Part shown: positions 8,183 through 16,770 of the stretch, piece after piece
Numbering within the stretch: the first letter of the stretch is position 1
Layout of the letters: each line of letters opens with the position of its first letter
Assembly: GCF_002198655.1 (NCBI RefSeq)
Contig: NZ_MWLN01000179.1
Location: 1-49,006 of the forward strand
Reading direction: 5' to 3'
Length of the DNA: 49,006 nt
From: Kineosporia sp. A_224
GTDB taxonomy: Bacteria; Actinomycetota; Actinomycetes; Actinomycetales; Kineosporiaceae
The notes under the pieces: generated by a model
The model's input: only the letters and a program-made list of their open reading frames with translations
Database searches by the model: none
Told to the model about the DNA's origin: nothing
Translations under genes and position numbers: made by a program

Positions 8183-9034
8183 ATGGACAGGTACTCGGGG
8201 GACGTCCTCGCCAACGCGCGCAAGCCCAAGGTGCTGCCCGAGGTGGCCGCCGAGACCGGGGTCGTCGTCGAGGACGTCGAGACCGGCTGGGTCGGGGCCG
8301 TCGTGCGGGTCGAGAAGAGCGGCGGCATCCACGTCGTGGCGCTCGAGGACCGGCGCGGCAAGGTGCGGGCGTTCCCGCTCGGGCCGGGGTTCTGGGTGGA
8401 CGGCGTGGCGGTGCGGCTGGTCGCGCCCAAGGCGGCGGCACCGACGCGGCCGACCCGGACGGCGTCCGGCTCGCGGGTCGTCGAGCACCACCGGGCCCGG
8501 ACGGCGCGCGCGTCGCGGATCCTCGTCGAGGGCCGGCACGACGCCGAGCTCGTCGAGAAGGTCTGGGGCGACGACCTGCGCGTCGAGGGCGTCGTCGTCG
8601 AGATGCTCGACGGCGTCGACGACCTGGCCGCCGCGGTCGCGGAGTTCTCCCCCGGGCCCGGACGGCGGCTCGGCATCCTCGTCGACCACCTCGTCGAGGG
8701 TTCCAAGGAGTGGCACGAGGCGGCGTCCGTCGCCCGGCTCGGCGCCGCCCGGGCGCACGTGCTCGTCGTCGGCCACCCGTACATCGACATCTGGGAGGCG
8801 GTCCGGCCGGCCCGGGTCGGGCTCGACGCCTGGCCGCGGATCCCGAAGGGCCGGCCGTGGAAGGAGGGCGTGCTCGCCCACCTCGGCTGGCCGCACGAGA
8901 CGCAGACGGACGTCGCCCGCGGCTGGAAGCGGATCCTCGGCACGGTCCGCTCCTGGACCGACCTCGAGCCCGAACTGCTGGGCCGCGTCGAGGAGCTCAT
9001 CGACTTCACGACGGGCGACACGACCGACCTTTGA
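8183..9034 (+). CDS. DUF3097 family protein
   Basis: Protein of 283 residues matching the actinobacterial DUF3097 family in general form. The N-terminal segment (MDRYSGDVLANARKPKVLPE, then GVVVEDVETGWVGAVVRVEKSGG) forms a small beta-rich domain. A basic linker follows, then a domain with ILVEGRHDAELVEKVWGDDL, a Toprim-like signature: E in VEGxxDAxL and a later ILVDHL. This suggests a Toprim-like fold and possible nucleic-acid-related chemistry, but the family is uncharacterised. No membrane segment is seen. The ATG at 8183 lies 60 bp after the repeat array. Confidence 0.8.
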   Translation: MDRYSGDVLANARKPKVLPEVAAETGVVVEDVETGWVGAVVRVEKSGGIHVVALEDRRGKVRAFPLGPGFWVDGVAVRLVAPKAAAPTRPTRTASGSRVVEHHRARTARASRILVEGRHDAELVEKVWGDDLRVEGVVVEMLDGVDDLAAAVAEFSPGPGRRLGILVDHLVEGSKEWHEAASVARLGAARAHVLVVGHPYIDIWEAVRPARVGLDAWPRIPKGRPWKEGVLAHLGWPHETQTDVARGWKRILGTVRSWTDLEPELLGRVEELIDFTTGDTTDL

Positions 9035-9163
9035 CCCAGGTCAGGACCAGGACCGGCGAGAACGGGGGGTGGGGTTCTCCCCACCCGGAACCGGCCGGGT
9101 GACGGCATCGTCGGTGGAGAAGGACGCTCCTACCGTTGGAGGTGTCCTGAGGAGGTCACCACG

Positions 9164-9556
9164 ATGTCCGAACCCACCGGCCCCGCCCCGTACGGCTACC
9201 CCACCGGCCCCGCCCCGCTCTCCGCGGGCGACGAGCGCACGTGGGGCATGGTCGCCCACCTGTCCAGCTTCGTCGCCGCCTACGTCGCGCTCGGGCTCAT
9301 CGGCCCGGCCGTCGTCATGGCGACGATGGGGCAGCGCTCCGCGTTCGTCCGCCGGCACGCGGTCGAGGCGCTGAACTTCAACATCTCCGTGCTCATCTAC
9401 GCGCTCGTCTCCGGCGTCCTCGCGTTCGTGCTCATCGGCATCCCGCTGCTCGTCGCCCTCGCGGTGCTCTACCTCGTGACGACGATCCAGGGCGCGATGG
9501 CCGCGAACCGCGGCGAGGAGTACCGCTACCCGCTGACGATCCGCTTCGTCAGCTGA
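9164..9556 (+). CDS. DUF4870 domain membrane protein
   Basis: Protein of 130 residues. A Pro/Gly/Tyr-rich N-terminus (PTGPAPYGYPTGPAP) is followed by the DUF4870 pattern: DERTWGMVAHLSSF, a charged turn around FVRRHAVEALNFNIS, then two hydrophobic helices and a conserved end (AANRGEEYRYPLTIRFVS). About three membrane helices are predicted. GAGGAGG lies 8 bp before the ATG. A paralogue follows at 9946. The function is unknown for the family. Confidence 0.88.
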   Translation: MSEPTGPAPYGYPTGPAPLSAGDERTWGMVAHLSSFVAAYVALGLIGPAVVMATMGQRSAFVRRHAVEALNFNISVLIYALVSGVLAFVLIGIPLLVALAVLYLVTTIQGAMAANRGEEYRYPLTIRFVS

Positions 9557-9945
9557 CGCTGCGTCGTCCGCCTGATTCACCGCGTGACAGGTCGATGACA
9601 GGGCATGTGAACTTGTCATGTCGCGATCTCCGCAATCTGCGCGCACCCGCCCCCCGGGGGCATACGGTGTCCGGCGAGGAGGCCCGGCACCGGGCCTCCG
9701 GGGCACTCGGGGCGCACGACCGCACGGATCCACGAGAAGGCATGCACGACCGGCAGGCCACGCACGATCGGCCGCCCGCGACACGCCGATGACGTGTATC
9801 CGCACGGTCCGCCGCACCTCCTGCACCCCGTGAGCCGGTGTCAGGGTCGCCGCGGACGAGCGGCGTCATCGCCGCCCGTGCTCCGCCGCAGCCCCCTGCG
9901 GCACCCGGTCCCTGCGACCGGCCCGACCCGAACGAGAGGACCACG
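9557..9945. other. Intergenic spacer between DUF4870 paralogues
   Basis: These 389 bp hold no convincing gene; short open frames here have poor coding character and no ribosome site. The stretch is GC-rich, with no clear palindrome or promoter that I could defend. Confidence 0.5.
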
Positions 9946-10452
9946 ATGACCGAGAACCCGACGCCACCTGTCGGCGACCCGACGCCGGGCGCCGGTTCCA
10001 CGCCGCCGTCCTACGGCGCGCCGGCCCCGTCCTACGGCGAGCCCCCGGCGTACCAGCAGCAGGCTCCCGGGTACGGCGCCCCGCAGCAGCAGTACGGCAC
10101 GCCCCAGGGCTTCGGCGGCGCCGGCGCCGTCAGCGACTCCGACCGCCGCACGTGGTCGATGCTCGCGCACCTCGGCGGCATCGTCCTGGGCTTCATCGCG
10201 CCGCTCGTCGTCTGGATCATGTACAAGGACCGCGACGAGTTCGTGAAGGACCAGGCCCAGGAGGCCCTGAACTTCCAGATCACGCTCGCGATCGGCTGGG
10301 TCGTCGCGGTCGTGCTCTCCTTCGTGGCCATCGGGTTCCTGCTCTACCCGGTCCTGTGGATCGGCGGCCTGATCCTCTCGATCATGGGCGGCATGGCCGC
10401 CAACCGCGGCGAGCGGTACCGCTACCCGTTCGCCCTGCGACTCATCAGCTGA
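9946..10452 (+). CDS. DUF4870 domain membrane protein with Tyr/Gln/Pro-rich N-terminus
   Basis: Protein of 168 residues. The first ~65 residues are low-complexity and rich in Pro, Tyr, Gly and Gln (PSYGAPAPSYGEPPAYQQQ). The DUF4870 core follows: DRRTWSMLAHLGGIVLGFIA, FVKDQAQEALNFQITLAIG, and the same ending as its upstream paralogue (AANRGERYRYPFALRLIS). Three membrane helices are predicted. The ATG at 9946 is preceded by GAGAGGA at correct spacing; longer starts run into DNA with poor coding signal. It arose with the 9164 gene by duplication or was kept as a tandem pair. Confidence 0.88.
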   Translation: MTENPTPPVGDPTPGAGSTPPSYGAPAPSYGEPPAYQQQAPGYGAPQQQYGTPQGFGGAGAVSDSDRRTWSMLAHLGGIVLGFIAPLVVWIMYKDRDEFVKDQAQEALNFQITLAIGWVVAVVLSFVAIGFLLYPVLWIGGLILSIMGGMAANRGERYRYPFALRLIS

Positions 10453-10497
10453 GCTGCTGAGCTGCTGAGGCGGCCTCGTCCCGAGGCGCACCGGACC

Positions 10498-10540
10498 GTG
10501 CGGCCCGCATCCTGTTCCCCGTGCAGGAGGCGGGCCGCAC
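10498..10540. terminator. Stem-loop between convergent DUF4870 and hemW genes
   Basis: Eleven-base perfect arms (GTGCGGCCCGC at 10498-10508 and its complement at 10530-10540) enclose a 21-base loop. A smaller hairpin, GCCTCG/CGAGGC, lies at 10473-10487. Position between convergent stops supports a bidirectional terminator, without a T-run. Confidence 0.55.
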
Positions 10541-10565
10541 GCCTGTCTCCGGACGGCGTCCCGCG

Positions 10566-11807
10566 TCAGTCGACGAGCGCCCGCACCACCGCGTCGGCGA
10601 GCAGCCGCCCGCTGCGGGTGAGGACGACGCGCCGGCCCTGCCCGTCCGCGCCGAGCGCCGCGGGCCCGGCGACGAGCCCGTCGGCGACGAGCCCGGCGAC
10701 CGCCTGCCGGCCGTGGGCGGGCAGCCGCTCGAGCGGGAGACCGTCCGCGAGCCGGACGCCGAGGAGCACCACCTCGGCGTCCCGCTGCCCGGCGTCGAGC
10801 GTCTCGCGACCCGCGGCGGGGCTGAGCCCGGCGGCGAGCCGGTCGGCGTAGGCCCGCGGGTGCCGGACGTTCCACCAGCGGACGCCGCCCACGTGCGAGT
10901 GCGCCCCGGGGCCGACGCCCCACCAGTCGTCCCCGCGCCAGTAGCCGATGTTGTGGCGGCACCGGTCGGCGGGCGTGCGCGCCCAGTTGCTCACCTCGTA
11001 CCAGCCCAGCCCGGCCGCGGCGAACCGCTCGTCGGCCGCCTCGTACTTGTCGGCGAGGTCGTCGTCGTCCGGCACGGGCACCTCGCCGCGGCGCACCCGC
11101 ACCGCGAGCTTCGTGCCCTCCTCGACGACGAGCGCGTACGCCGAGACGTGGTCCGGCTCGCACTCCAGCGCGGCGTCGACGCTCGTCGTCCAGTCGGCGA
11201 GGCTCTCCCCCGGCGTGCCGTAGATGAGGTCGAGCGAGACACCGAGCCCGGCCTCCCGGGCCCAGGCCACGGCCTGCGGCACCCGTGCCGGGTCGTGGGT
11301 GCGGTCGAGGGTCGCGAGCACGTGCGGCACCGCCGACTGCATCCCGAACGAGACCCGGGTGAACCCGGCGGCCGCGAGCGCCGCCAGGGACTGCGGGGAC
11401 ACCGAGTCCGGGTTGGCCTCCGTCGTCACCTCGGCGCCCGCCGCGAGCCCGAACGCGTCGCGGACGGCGCCCAGCAGCCGGCCGAGGTCGGCGTGCGGCA
11501 GCAGGGTGGGCGTGCCGCCGCCGAAGAACACCGTCGCGGCCGGCCGGGCCGCCGCGCCCGCCGTCGCGAGCACCCGGGCGGCGAGCGTCACCTCGCCGGA
11601 TGCCGTTGCGGCGTAGGCGCTCTGGTCGGCACCGCCGCCGAGCTCGAGCGCGGTGTACGTGTTGAAGTCGCAGTAGCCGCAGCGCACGGCGCAGAACGGC
11701 ACGTGCACGTAGACCCCGAACCCGCGGCCCGCCGCACCGTCCGCGACGGACGCCGGCAGCGCGCCGTCCGCGGGGGCGGGCTCGCCGTCGGGCAGGGCGG
11801 AGGGCAT
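10566..11807 (-). CDS. hemW: Radical SAM haem chaperone HemW
   Basis: HemW (formerly annotated as oxygen-independent coproporphyrinogen III oxidase-like) binds haem and a 4Fe-4S cluster and inserts haem into target proteins. The radical SAM motif C-x3-C-x2-C is at residues 39-46 (CAVRCGYC), followed by the NTY element, FFGGGTPTLL and EANPDSV. The 413-residue length is usual. The ATG at 11807 shares its A with the stop of the upstream MOSC gene (TGATG), so the two are translationally coupled. In many genomes hemW sits between lepA and hrcA, as here. Confidence 0.92.
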   Translation of the reverse strand: MPSALPDGEPAPADGALPASVADGAAGRGFGVYVHVPFCAVRCGYCDFNTYTALELGGGADQSAYAATASGEVTLAARVLATAGAAARPAATVFFGGGTPTLLPHADLGRLLGAVRDAFGLAAGAEVTTEANPDSVSPQSLAALAAAGFTRVSFGMQSAVPHVLATLDRTHDPARVPQAVAWAREAGLGVSLDLIYGTPGESLADWTTSVDAALECEPDHVSAYALVVEEGTKLAVRVRRGEVPVPDDDDLADKYEAADERFAAAGLGWYEVSNWARTPADRCRHNIGYWRGDDWWGVGPGAHSHVGGVRWWNVRHPRAYADRLAAGLSPAAGRETLDAGQRDAEVVLLGVRLADGLPLERLPAHGRQAVAGLVADGLVAGPAALGADGQGRRVVLTRSGRLLADAVVRALVD

Positions 11808-12490
11808 CAGCGGCGGGCCGTGGCCCGGTCGGCCGCCTCGCGCAGCTCGGGCTCCAGGGCGACGACGCCGACGCCCGCGGCGTCGAGCAGCGCCCGGCCG
11901 GCCGCCGCGCTCATCGTCGGGTAGACGTCGGCGACCCGGACGCCGTGCCCCGGCCGGGTCACGACGCTGACCAGGTCGCCCGCGGCCACCCGGCCCGGGA
12001 CGACGACCCGCAGGTACGTGCCCATCGCGCCGTGGTCGGTGAACCGCTTGACCCAGCGGTCCTCCCCCATCCGGCCCTGGAAGGTCATGCACGGGATCCG
12101 CGGGTAGGTGACCTCGACCACGACCCCGGTGCCCGGCTCGCCGACCTGCCAGCGCTCGCCGATCTCGGCGCCGCCGACGTCGATGCCGCTCGTGCGCAGG
12201 TTCTCGCCGAACAGGCCGGGCGTGATCTCCCGGCCCAGCTCGGCGGCCCACCAGGCGGCGTCCTCGTCGGCGTAGGCGTACAGCGCCTTCGGCGGCCCGC
12301 CGTGGTGGGCGGTGTCGCACTGGGTGTCCCCGGCGAGCCCGAGGACGCCGACCTCGACCGCGCCGGTGACCTGCCGCTTGTCGATCGCGGTCACCTCGCC
12401 GGGCTCGCCGCCGACCACGTGAACGATCTCGTGGACGACACAGACGGCGGTGAGCCGTCCCGGGGCAGGCGCGGTGTCCATGCGTCGCAT
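11807..12490 (-). CDS. MOSC domain-containing protein
   Basis: Protein of 227 residues of the YiiM-like MOSC class, a beta-barrel domain shared with molybdenum cofactor sulfurases and used for detoxifying N-hydroxylated compounds or sulfur transfer. Family signatures are DTQCDTAHHGGPPKALYAY, GLFGENLRTSGID and the conserved cysteine in YPRIPCMTFQGRM. The ATG at 12490 follows GGTGAGAG; an in-frame ATG at 12481 is an alternative. It overlaps hemW by one base. Confidence 0.85.
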   Translation of the reverse strand: MRRMDTAPAPGRLTAVCVVHEIVHVVGGEPGEVTAIDKRQVTGAVEVGVLGLAGDTQCDTAHHGGPPKALYAYADEDAAWWAAELGREITPGLFGENLRTSGIDVGGAEIGERWQVGEPGTGVVVEVTYPRIPCMTFQGRMGEDRWVKRFTDHGAMGTYLRVVVPGRVAAGDLVSVVTRPGHGVRVADVYPTMSAAAGRALLDAAGVGVVALEPELREAADRATARR

Positions 12491-12558
12491 ACTCTCACCC
12501 GGGCCCCGCAGGCGATCGCCGCGGGCCAGGGGCACGGCCGACGACCGAGGTGGGCACG

Positions 12559-14172
12559 ATGAGTGGCGAGCCGACGAACGTGCTCGCGGCCGTGAGGACC
12601 CCCGCGACGGGTCCCGCCGACCCCGGCGTGGCCGCCGCCGACGACCCGACCTCGCCCCCGCTGCCCTCGACGGCACGGCGGCCGGCCGGGGCGTTCGACG
12701 ACCTGCTCGGGTTCGACCTCGACGCCGCGACGATCCCGGACCTCCAGGACCGGATGGCCGCCGGCACCCTCACCGCCGTCGACCTCACCGCGGCGTACCT
12801 GCGACGGGTCAAGGCGGTCGACCCGCTGACGAACGCCGTCCTGTGGCTCAACCCGCGGGCGCTCGCCGAGGCGGTGGCGTCCGACGCCCGCCGGGCCGCG
12901 GGTGCGACCCGCGGTGCGCTCGACGGCATCCCGGTGATGGTCAAGGACAACATCGACACCCGTGACCTGCCGACGACGGCGGGCTCGCGGGCGCTGCTCG
13001 GGCTGCGCCCGGCGGACGACGCGACCGTCGTCAAGCGGCTGCGACGGGCGGGGGCGGTGCTCCTCGGCAAGACGAACCTGTCGGAGTGGGCGAACTTCCG
13101 CTCCCCGCGGAGCACGAGCGGGTGGAGCGGTGTCGGCGGCCTGACCCGCAACCCGTACGCGTTGGACCGCAACGGGTCCGGCTCCTCGACGGGGTCCGCG
13201 GTCGCCGTCGCGGCGAGCCTCGCGCAGGTCGCCGTCGGCACCGAGACCGACGGCTCGATCGTCTCCCCCGCGAGCCTGTCAGGCGTCGTCGGGCTCAAGC
13301 CGACGCTCGGCCTGGTGAGCCGCTCGGGGATCGTCCCGATCTCCGCGGCGCAGGACACCGCGGGCCCGATGGCCCGGCACGTCGTCGATGCCGCGCTGCT
13401 CCTCGCCGTCCTGCAGGGCCGCGACCCCGAGGACGTCGCGACGCAGGAGATCCCGCGCCGGCTGCCCGCGCCGGCCGCGCTCGACGCCGACGCCCTGGCC
13501 GGCGCACGGATCGGCGTCTGGCGGCTCGCCGGGCAGGACGTCCGGGTGGACCGGGTCGTGGAGCGCGCCGTCGCCGCGCTGCGACGCGCCGGGGCGGCCG
13601 TCGTCGACGTCGACCTCGACATGGAGCCGGTCTTCGAGGACGAGTCGACCGCGCTGGACAGCGAGTTCCGGCGCGACCTCGAGGCCTACCTGCAGGCGAC
13701 CCCGGGCGACCACCCGCGCACCATCGCGGCGCTCGTCGCCGCGCACCGGGCCGACAGCGTCGAGCTGCGCTACTTCGGCCAGGAGACGTTCGAGGCCGCC
13801 GCGACGGCGAAGTCGGCGACGCACCGGTCGGTCGTCGCGGCCCGGCGCCGGGCGACCGCGGCGGCCCGCGCGGCGATCGACGGCGCGCTCACCGCCCACG
13901 ACCTGGACGCCGTCCTCGCCCCGACGAACGGCCCGGCCTGGCGGACGACGCTCGGCGCCGGCGACCGGTTCGCGCTGCCGTTCTCGTCGACGGCCGCGGC
14001 GGTGTCCGGCTACCCGAGCGTCACCGTGCCGGCGGGGTTCGTCGAGCGGCTGCCCGTCGGGGTGTCGTTCGTCGGGGCGCGCTGGAGCGACCCGCGGCTC
14101 CTGTCGCTCGCGTACGCGTTCGAGCAGGCGACCCACCACCGCCGCCCCCCGACGTACCGCACGAAGAGCTGA
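12559..14172 (+). CDS. Amidase signature family protein
   Basis: Amide hydrolase of the Ser-cisSer-Lys class, 537 residues. The expected triad is visible at about K129 (GIPVMVKDNID), S210 (GSGSSTGSAVAVAAS) and S233 (TETDGSIVSPAS). The downstream GVVGLKPTLGLVSRSG is also typical. No signal peptide is seen, so it is probably cytosolic. The substrate cannot be told from sequence; overall resemblance is to general amidases and Glu-tRNA amidotransferase A paralogues, and no gatB or gatC is nearby. The ATG at 12559 has GAGG 8 bp upstream. It is divergent from the MOSC-hemW pair. Confidence 0.9.
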   Translation: MSGEPTNVLAAVRTPATGPADPGVAAADDPTSPPLPSTARRPAGAFDDLLGFDLDAATIPDLQDRMAAGTLTAVDLTAAYLRRVKAVDPLTNAVLWLNPRALAEAVASDARRAAGATRGALDGIPVMVKDNIDTRDLPTTAGSRALLGLRPADDATVVKRLRRAGAVLLGKTNLSEWANFRSPRSTSGWSGVGGLTRNPYALDRNGSGSSTGSAVAVAASLAQVAVGTETDGSIVSPASLSGVVGLKPTLGLVSRSGIVPISAAQDTAGPMARHVVDAALLLAVLQGRDPEDVATQEIPRRLPAPAALDADALAGARIGVWRLAGQDVRVDRVVERAVAALRRAGAAVVDVDLDMEPVFEDESTALDSEFRRDLEAYLQATPGDHPRTIAALVAAHRADSVELRYFGQETFEAAATAKSATHRSVVAARRRATAAARAAIDGALTAHDLDAVLAPTNGPAWRTTLGAGDRFALPFSSTAAAVSGYPSVTVPAGFVERLPVGVSFVGARWSDPRLLSLAYAFEQATHHRRPPTYRTKS

Positions 14173-14185
14173 CCCTGCCCCCGGT

Positions 14186-14230
14186 TGTGGGGAAACGCCT
14201 GCGGCAGAACGCCGTCGGGGTATCCCCGCA
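14186..14230. repeat. 45-bp palindrome, family B copy 1
   Basis: Outer arms TGTGGGGA and TCCCCGCA and an inner stem around GCGGCAGAACGCCG. It begins 13 bp after the amidase stop and lies upstream of the second Vsr-like gene. Further right, at 14238-14254, a partial half-site (GAGAACGCCGCCTGTGG) repeats the inner motif. Confidence 0.8.
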
Positions 14231-14298
14231 GAGGCGTGAGAACGCCGCCTGTGGACAACGGATCACGGGTTTCCGTGGTTGTCGGCAGGATCTCGGGG

Positions 14299-15324
14299 GT
14301 GGTCGGGAGGGATCGGAGGAAGCACCAGCGGGGCCGTGCCGTGCCGGCCTGGCAGCAGCTGGCGGCGGAGCAGGCAGGTGTCGTGAGCCGCGAGCAGCTG
14401 CTCGCGACAGGCTGCACGGTCGGGCAGGTCGGTGCCCTGCTCGACGCCCGACGCTGGACCGGGCTGCACCTCGGCGTCTACGCCGTCTTCACGGGGCCGG
14501 TCCCGGCCATGACGCAAGCCTGGGCCGCGGTTCTCCACGCGGGCCGCGGTGCAGCACTGGGCGGAACGGCCGCGCTGTGGCTGTGGGGTGTCCTCGACAG
14601 CCCGCCGAAGCGACTGACGGTGTGCATCCCGTGGGAGCGTCGCGTGCGGGCACCTACCGGCGTCGTGGTCGTGCGGCGACGCCGGCTGGACGAGGTGGTG
14701 CACCCGGTCGGCAGCCCACCGCGGGTCCGTCTCGAGGAGGCGCTGCTCGACGTCGTGCGCAACGCCCCTCCCGGTCAGGTGGTGGACCTGGTCATCCGGG
14801 CCACCGCGACGCGACGGACCACCCCTGGGCGGATCCGCGCGGCGCTCGTGCAACGGCCGCGCATCCGGCACCGGGCGCTGCTGGCGGAGATGCTCGGGGA
14901 GGTGACGGAAGGGGTCCAGTCGGCTCTGGAGAGTCGCTACCGACGGGCCGTCGAGCGCGCTCACGAGCTGCCGCGTGCCGAGCGGAACCGCCCCGAAGCG
15001 GTCCTCGACGGGTCGGGTCGTCAGGTGCGCCGGCGCTACCGCGACGTCCGCTACCGGCGGTGGGAGACGGTCGTGGAGCTGGACGGCCTCGAGGCACATC
15101 CGGAGTGGCTGCGCCGGCTTGACCGCCGTCGCGACAACAGCGTGACCCTCGTCGGTGACCGGTCCCTGCAGTACGGGTGGTTCGAGGTGGTCGAGACTCC
15201 GTGCCAGGTCGCGGCCGACGTGGTCGTCGTCCTGCGTCGGGCCGGCTGGCGAGGCACCCCGGTCGCGTGCAGCGCCACCTGCGCGGTCAGCCCACTGATC
15301 CCCGACAGCACCCCGCTCACCTGA
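14299..15324 (+). CDS. Protein with predicted Vsr/DUF559-like C-terminal domain and AbiEi-type N-terminus
   Basis: About 341 residues from the GTG at 14299; GTG 14341 is an alternative. The N-terminal winged-helix-like part (WQQLAAEQAGVVSREQLLAT) and the general plan match the gene at 2796-3803. The C-terminal part (GVQSALESRYRRAVERAHELP, then RRRYRDVRYRRWETVVELDG) corresponds to the nuclease-like fold, with an E at the start and E-x-D-G in the core. The PD motif of the first gene is replaced by RYRDVRY. The gene sits between two 45-bp family B palindromes, one 69 bp before the start and one beginning the second base after the stop. Function unknown; nuclease activity is uncertain. Confidence 0.7.
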   Translation: MVGRDRRKHQRGRAVPAWQQLAAEQAGVVSREQLLATGCTVGQVGALLDARRWTGLHLGVYAVFTGPVPAMTQAWAAVLHAGRGAALGGTAALWLWGVLDSPPKRLTVCIPWERRVRAPTGVVVVRRRRLDEVVHPVGSPPRVRLEEALLDVVRNAPPGQVVDLVIRATATRRTTPGRIRAALVQRPRIRHRALLAEMLGEVTEGVQSALESRYRRAVERAHELPRAERNRPEAVLDGSGRQVRRRYRDVRYRRWETVVELDGLEAHPEWLRRLDRRRDNSVTLVGDRSLQYGWFEVVETPCQVAADVVVVLRRAGWRGTPVACSATCAVSPLIPDSTPLT

Positions 15325-15325
15325 C

Positions 15326-15370
15326 TGCGGGGTAACGACAACGGCGTTCTGCCGCTGTCGGATCCCCGCA
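15326..15370. repeat. 45-bp palindrome, family B copy 2
   Basis: TGCGGGGTAACGACAACGGC leads to GTTCTGCCGC and ends GATCCCCGCA. The 15-base inner segment ACGGCGTTCTGCCGC is identical to the reverse complement of copy 1. It starts two bases after the stop of the Vsr-like gene and lies before the convergent LacI gene. Confidence 0.85.
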
Positions 15371-15391
15371 GACGCTCACGGACCGGCCCGG

Positions 15392-16459
15392 TCAGGTGGA
15401 GGGCGGGGCGGTGCTCTCGCGGACCACGAGCTCGGTCGGGAGGAGCACCGCTTCGGCCTGCGCGACGGGCTCGCCGCGGCGGGCCCGGTCGAGGGCACCG
15501 GTGAGCGCCGCAGCGGCGGCCCGGCCCTTGGCGCGGTGGTCCTGCCGGACCGTCGTGAGCGCGGGGCTCATCCGGGCGGCGACCGGGTTGTCGTCGAAGC
15601 CGACGACGGAGACGTCGTCCGGCACCCGGAGCCCGCGCTCGGCGAGGGCCCGGACGAGGCCGACGGCCATCGCGTCGGAGTAGCAGAGGACGGCGGTGGG
15701 GCGCGGACCGCCGGCCGGGTCGAGGACGAGGTCGGCGGCGTCCGCGCCGTCCTCGGGGCGGCAGTGCGGCGTCCGGACGACGCGGACGTCGACGCCGGCG
15801 GCGTCGAGCACCTCGGTCCAGCCGAGGAGCCGCTGCCGCTCGGTGTGGTGCTGCCCGTCGACGAAGGGGGCGTCGACGAGCCCGTGCCGGCCGCGCAGGC
15901 CGGTCGTGAGGAGCGCGACCCGGCGGTGGCCGAGGTCGACGACGTGCTGCGCGGCGGCGCGGGCCCCGCCGCGGTCGTCGACGTTGACGCTCGGGATGCC
16001 GGGGACCGGCTCCTGGTCGACGAAGACGAGCGGCAGGCCGCGCCGGGAGAGCAGTTCGACCGCCGGGGACGCCGTGTCGCACGAGTAGACGAGCGCGCCG
16101 TCCATCGCGACGTCCCGGGCAGGGACGATGTCGCCGTCCGCCGCGGCGGTGAGCAGGGTGAGGGCGAGCCCGGTCGGGGCGAGCTCCTCGGCGACCGCGC
16201 CGAGGAAGCCGATCGCGACCTCGTCGGTGAACGCGTAGGGCACCGAGTCGCTGAGCAGGACGCCGAGGGCGCCGGTGGTCCCCCGGGCGAGCGCGCGGGC
16301 CGCGGGGTCGGGGCCGACGTACCCGAGATCCTGCGCGGCGGTGAGGATCCGGGTCCGCAGGTCGGCGGAGAGCTGGTCGGGGCGGGAGAACGCGTTGGAC
16401 ACGGTCATCCGGCTCACGCCGACGCGGTCGGCGATCGTCTGCAGGGTGACCCGTGCCAC
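15392..16459 (-). CDS. LacI family transcriptional regulator
   Basis: Sugar-responsive repressor type, 355 residues. The N-terminal helix-turn-helix is clear (VTLQTIADRVGVSRMTVSNA), with the hinge helix near AARALARGTTGALGVL. A periplasmic-binding-protein-like effector domain follows (VSVVGFDDNPVAARMSPALT). The GTG at 16459 is chosen because GGGAGG lies 4-5 bp upstream and the HTH then starts at residue 4; an in-frame upstream ATG would add a Gly/Pro-rich extension without support. No sugar transport or catabolic operon is adjacent, so effector and target are unknown. Confidence 0.9.
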   Translation of the reverse strand: MARVTLQTIADRVGVSRMTVSNAFSRPDQLSADLRTRILTAAQDLGYVGPDPAARALARGTTGALGVLLSDSVPYAFTDEVAIGFLGAVAEELAPTGLALTLLTAAADGDIVPARDVAMDGALVYSCDTASPAVELLSRRGLPLVFVDQEPVPGIPSVNVDDRGGARAAAQHVVDLGHRRVALLTTGLRGRHGLVDAPFVDGQHHTERQRLLGWTEVLDAAGVDVRVVRTPHCRPEDGADAADLVLDPAGGPRPTAVLCYSDAMAVGLVRALAERGLRVPDDVSVVGFDDNPVAARMSPALTTVRQDHRAKGRAAAAALTGALDRARRGEPVAQAEAVLLPTELVVRESTAPPST

Positions 16460-16530
16460 CGAACCTCCCGGCCCTCCCGACCCGGCCCCGGCCGGGGGCC
16501 GGCCGGGGTCCAGGGCCGAGCGTACGTCGG

Positions 16531-16740
16531 TCAGCACACGGGTGCGCAGCCGGCGACGCGGCGCGGCGCCACGCCGTCCGCGAGGCGGTGCAGCCCGGTC
16601 GCCAGCGCGGCCCGGGCCCGCGGGGCCCGCGAGGTGCGGGCGGCCCGGTCGGGGACGACGGGGGCGTTCGGGAGGGCGCTCAGCGCGGTGGCCCGCTGCC
16701 CCTCGCGGGACAGGTAGGCAGCCAGCGGGAGAAGCTCCAT
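16531..16740 (-). CDS. Small hypothetical protein (69 aa)
   Basis: A 69-residue basic protein with an Ala/Arg-rich composition and no domain I recognise. It is kept as a real gene because of its upstream signals: GAGGAGG 8 bp before the ATG at 16740, and a promoter with a 17-bp spacer and operator palindromes at 16771-16810. The mature sequence contains REGQRATALSALPNAPVVPD and ends GCAPVC. It could be a small stress or regulator-linked protein; nothing more can be said. Confidence 0.6.
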   Translation of the reverse strand: MELLPLAAYLSREGQRATALSALPNAPVVPDRAARTSRAPRARAALATGLHRLADGVAPRRVAGCAPVC

Positions 16741-16770
16741 GTCGGGGACCTCCTCAGGTCTCGTGATGTT

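Noticed and set aside
5446-9102. A 1218-codon open frame across hrcA, the reductase and DUF3097
   Set aside because: It runs antisense or out of frame through several clear genes and has shadow composition; it is not a giant protein.
14250-14258. TGTGGACAA, a perfect match to the actinobacterial DnaA box
   Set aside because: A single box with only weak neighbours, no AT-rich region and no dnaA, dnaN or parAB nearby. Not an origin.
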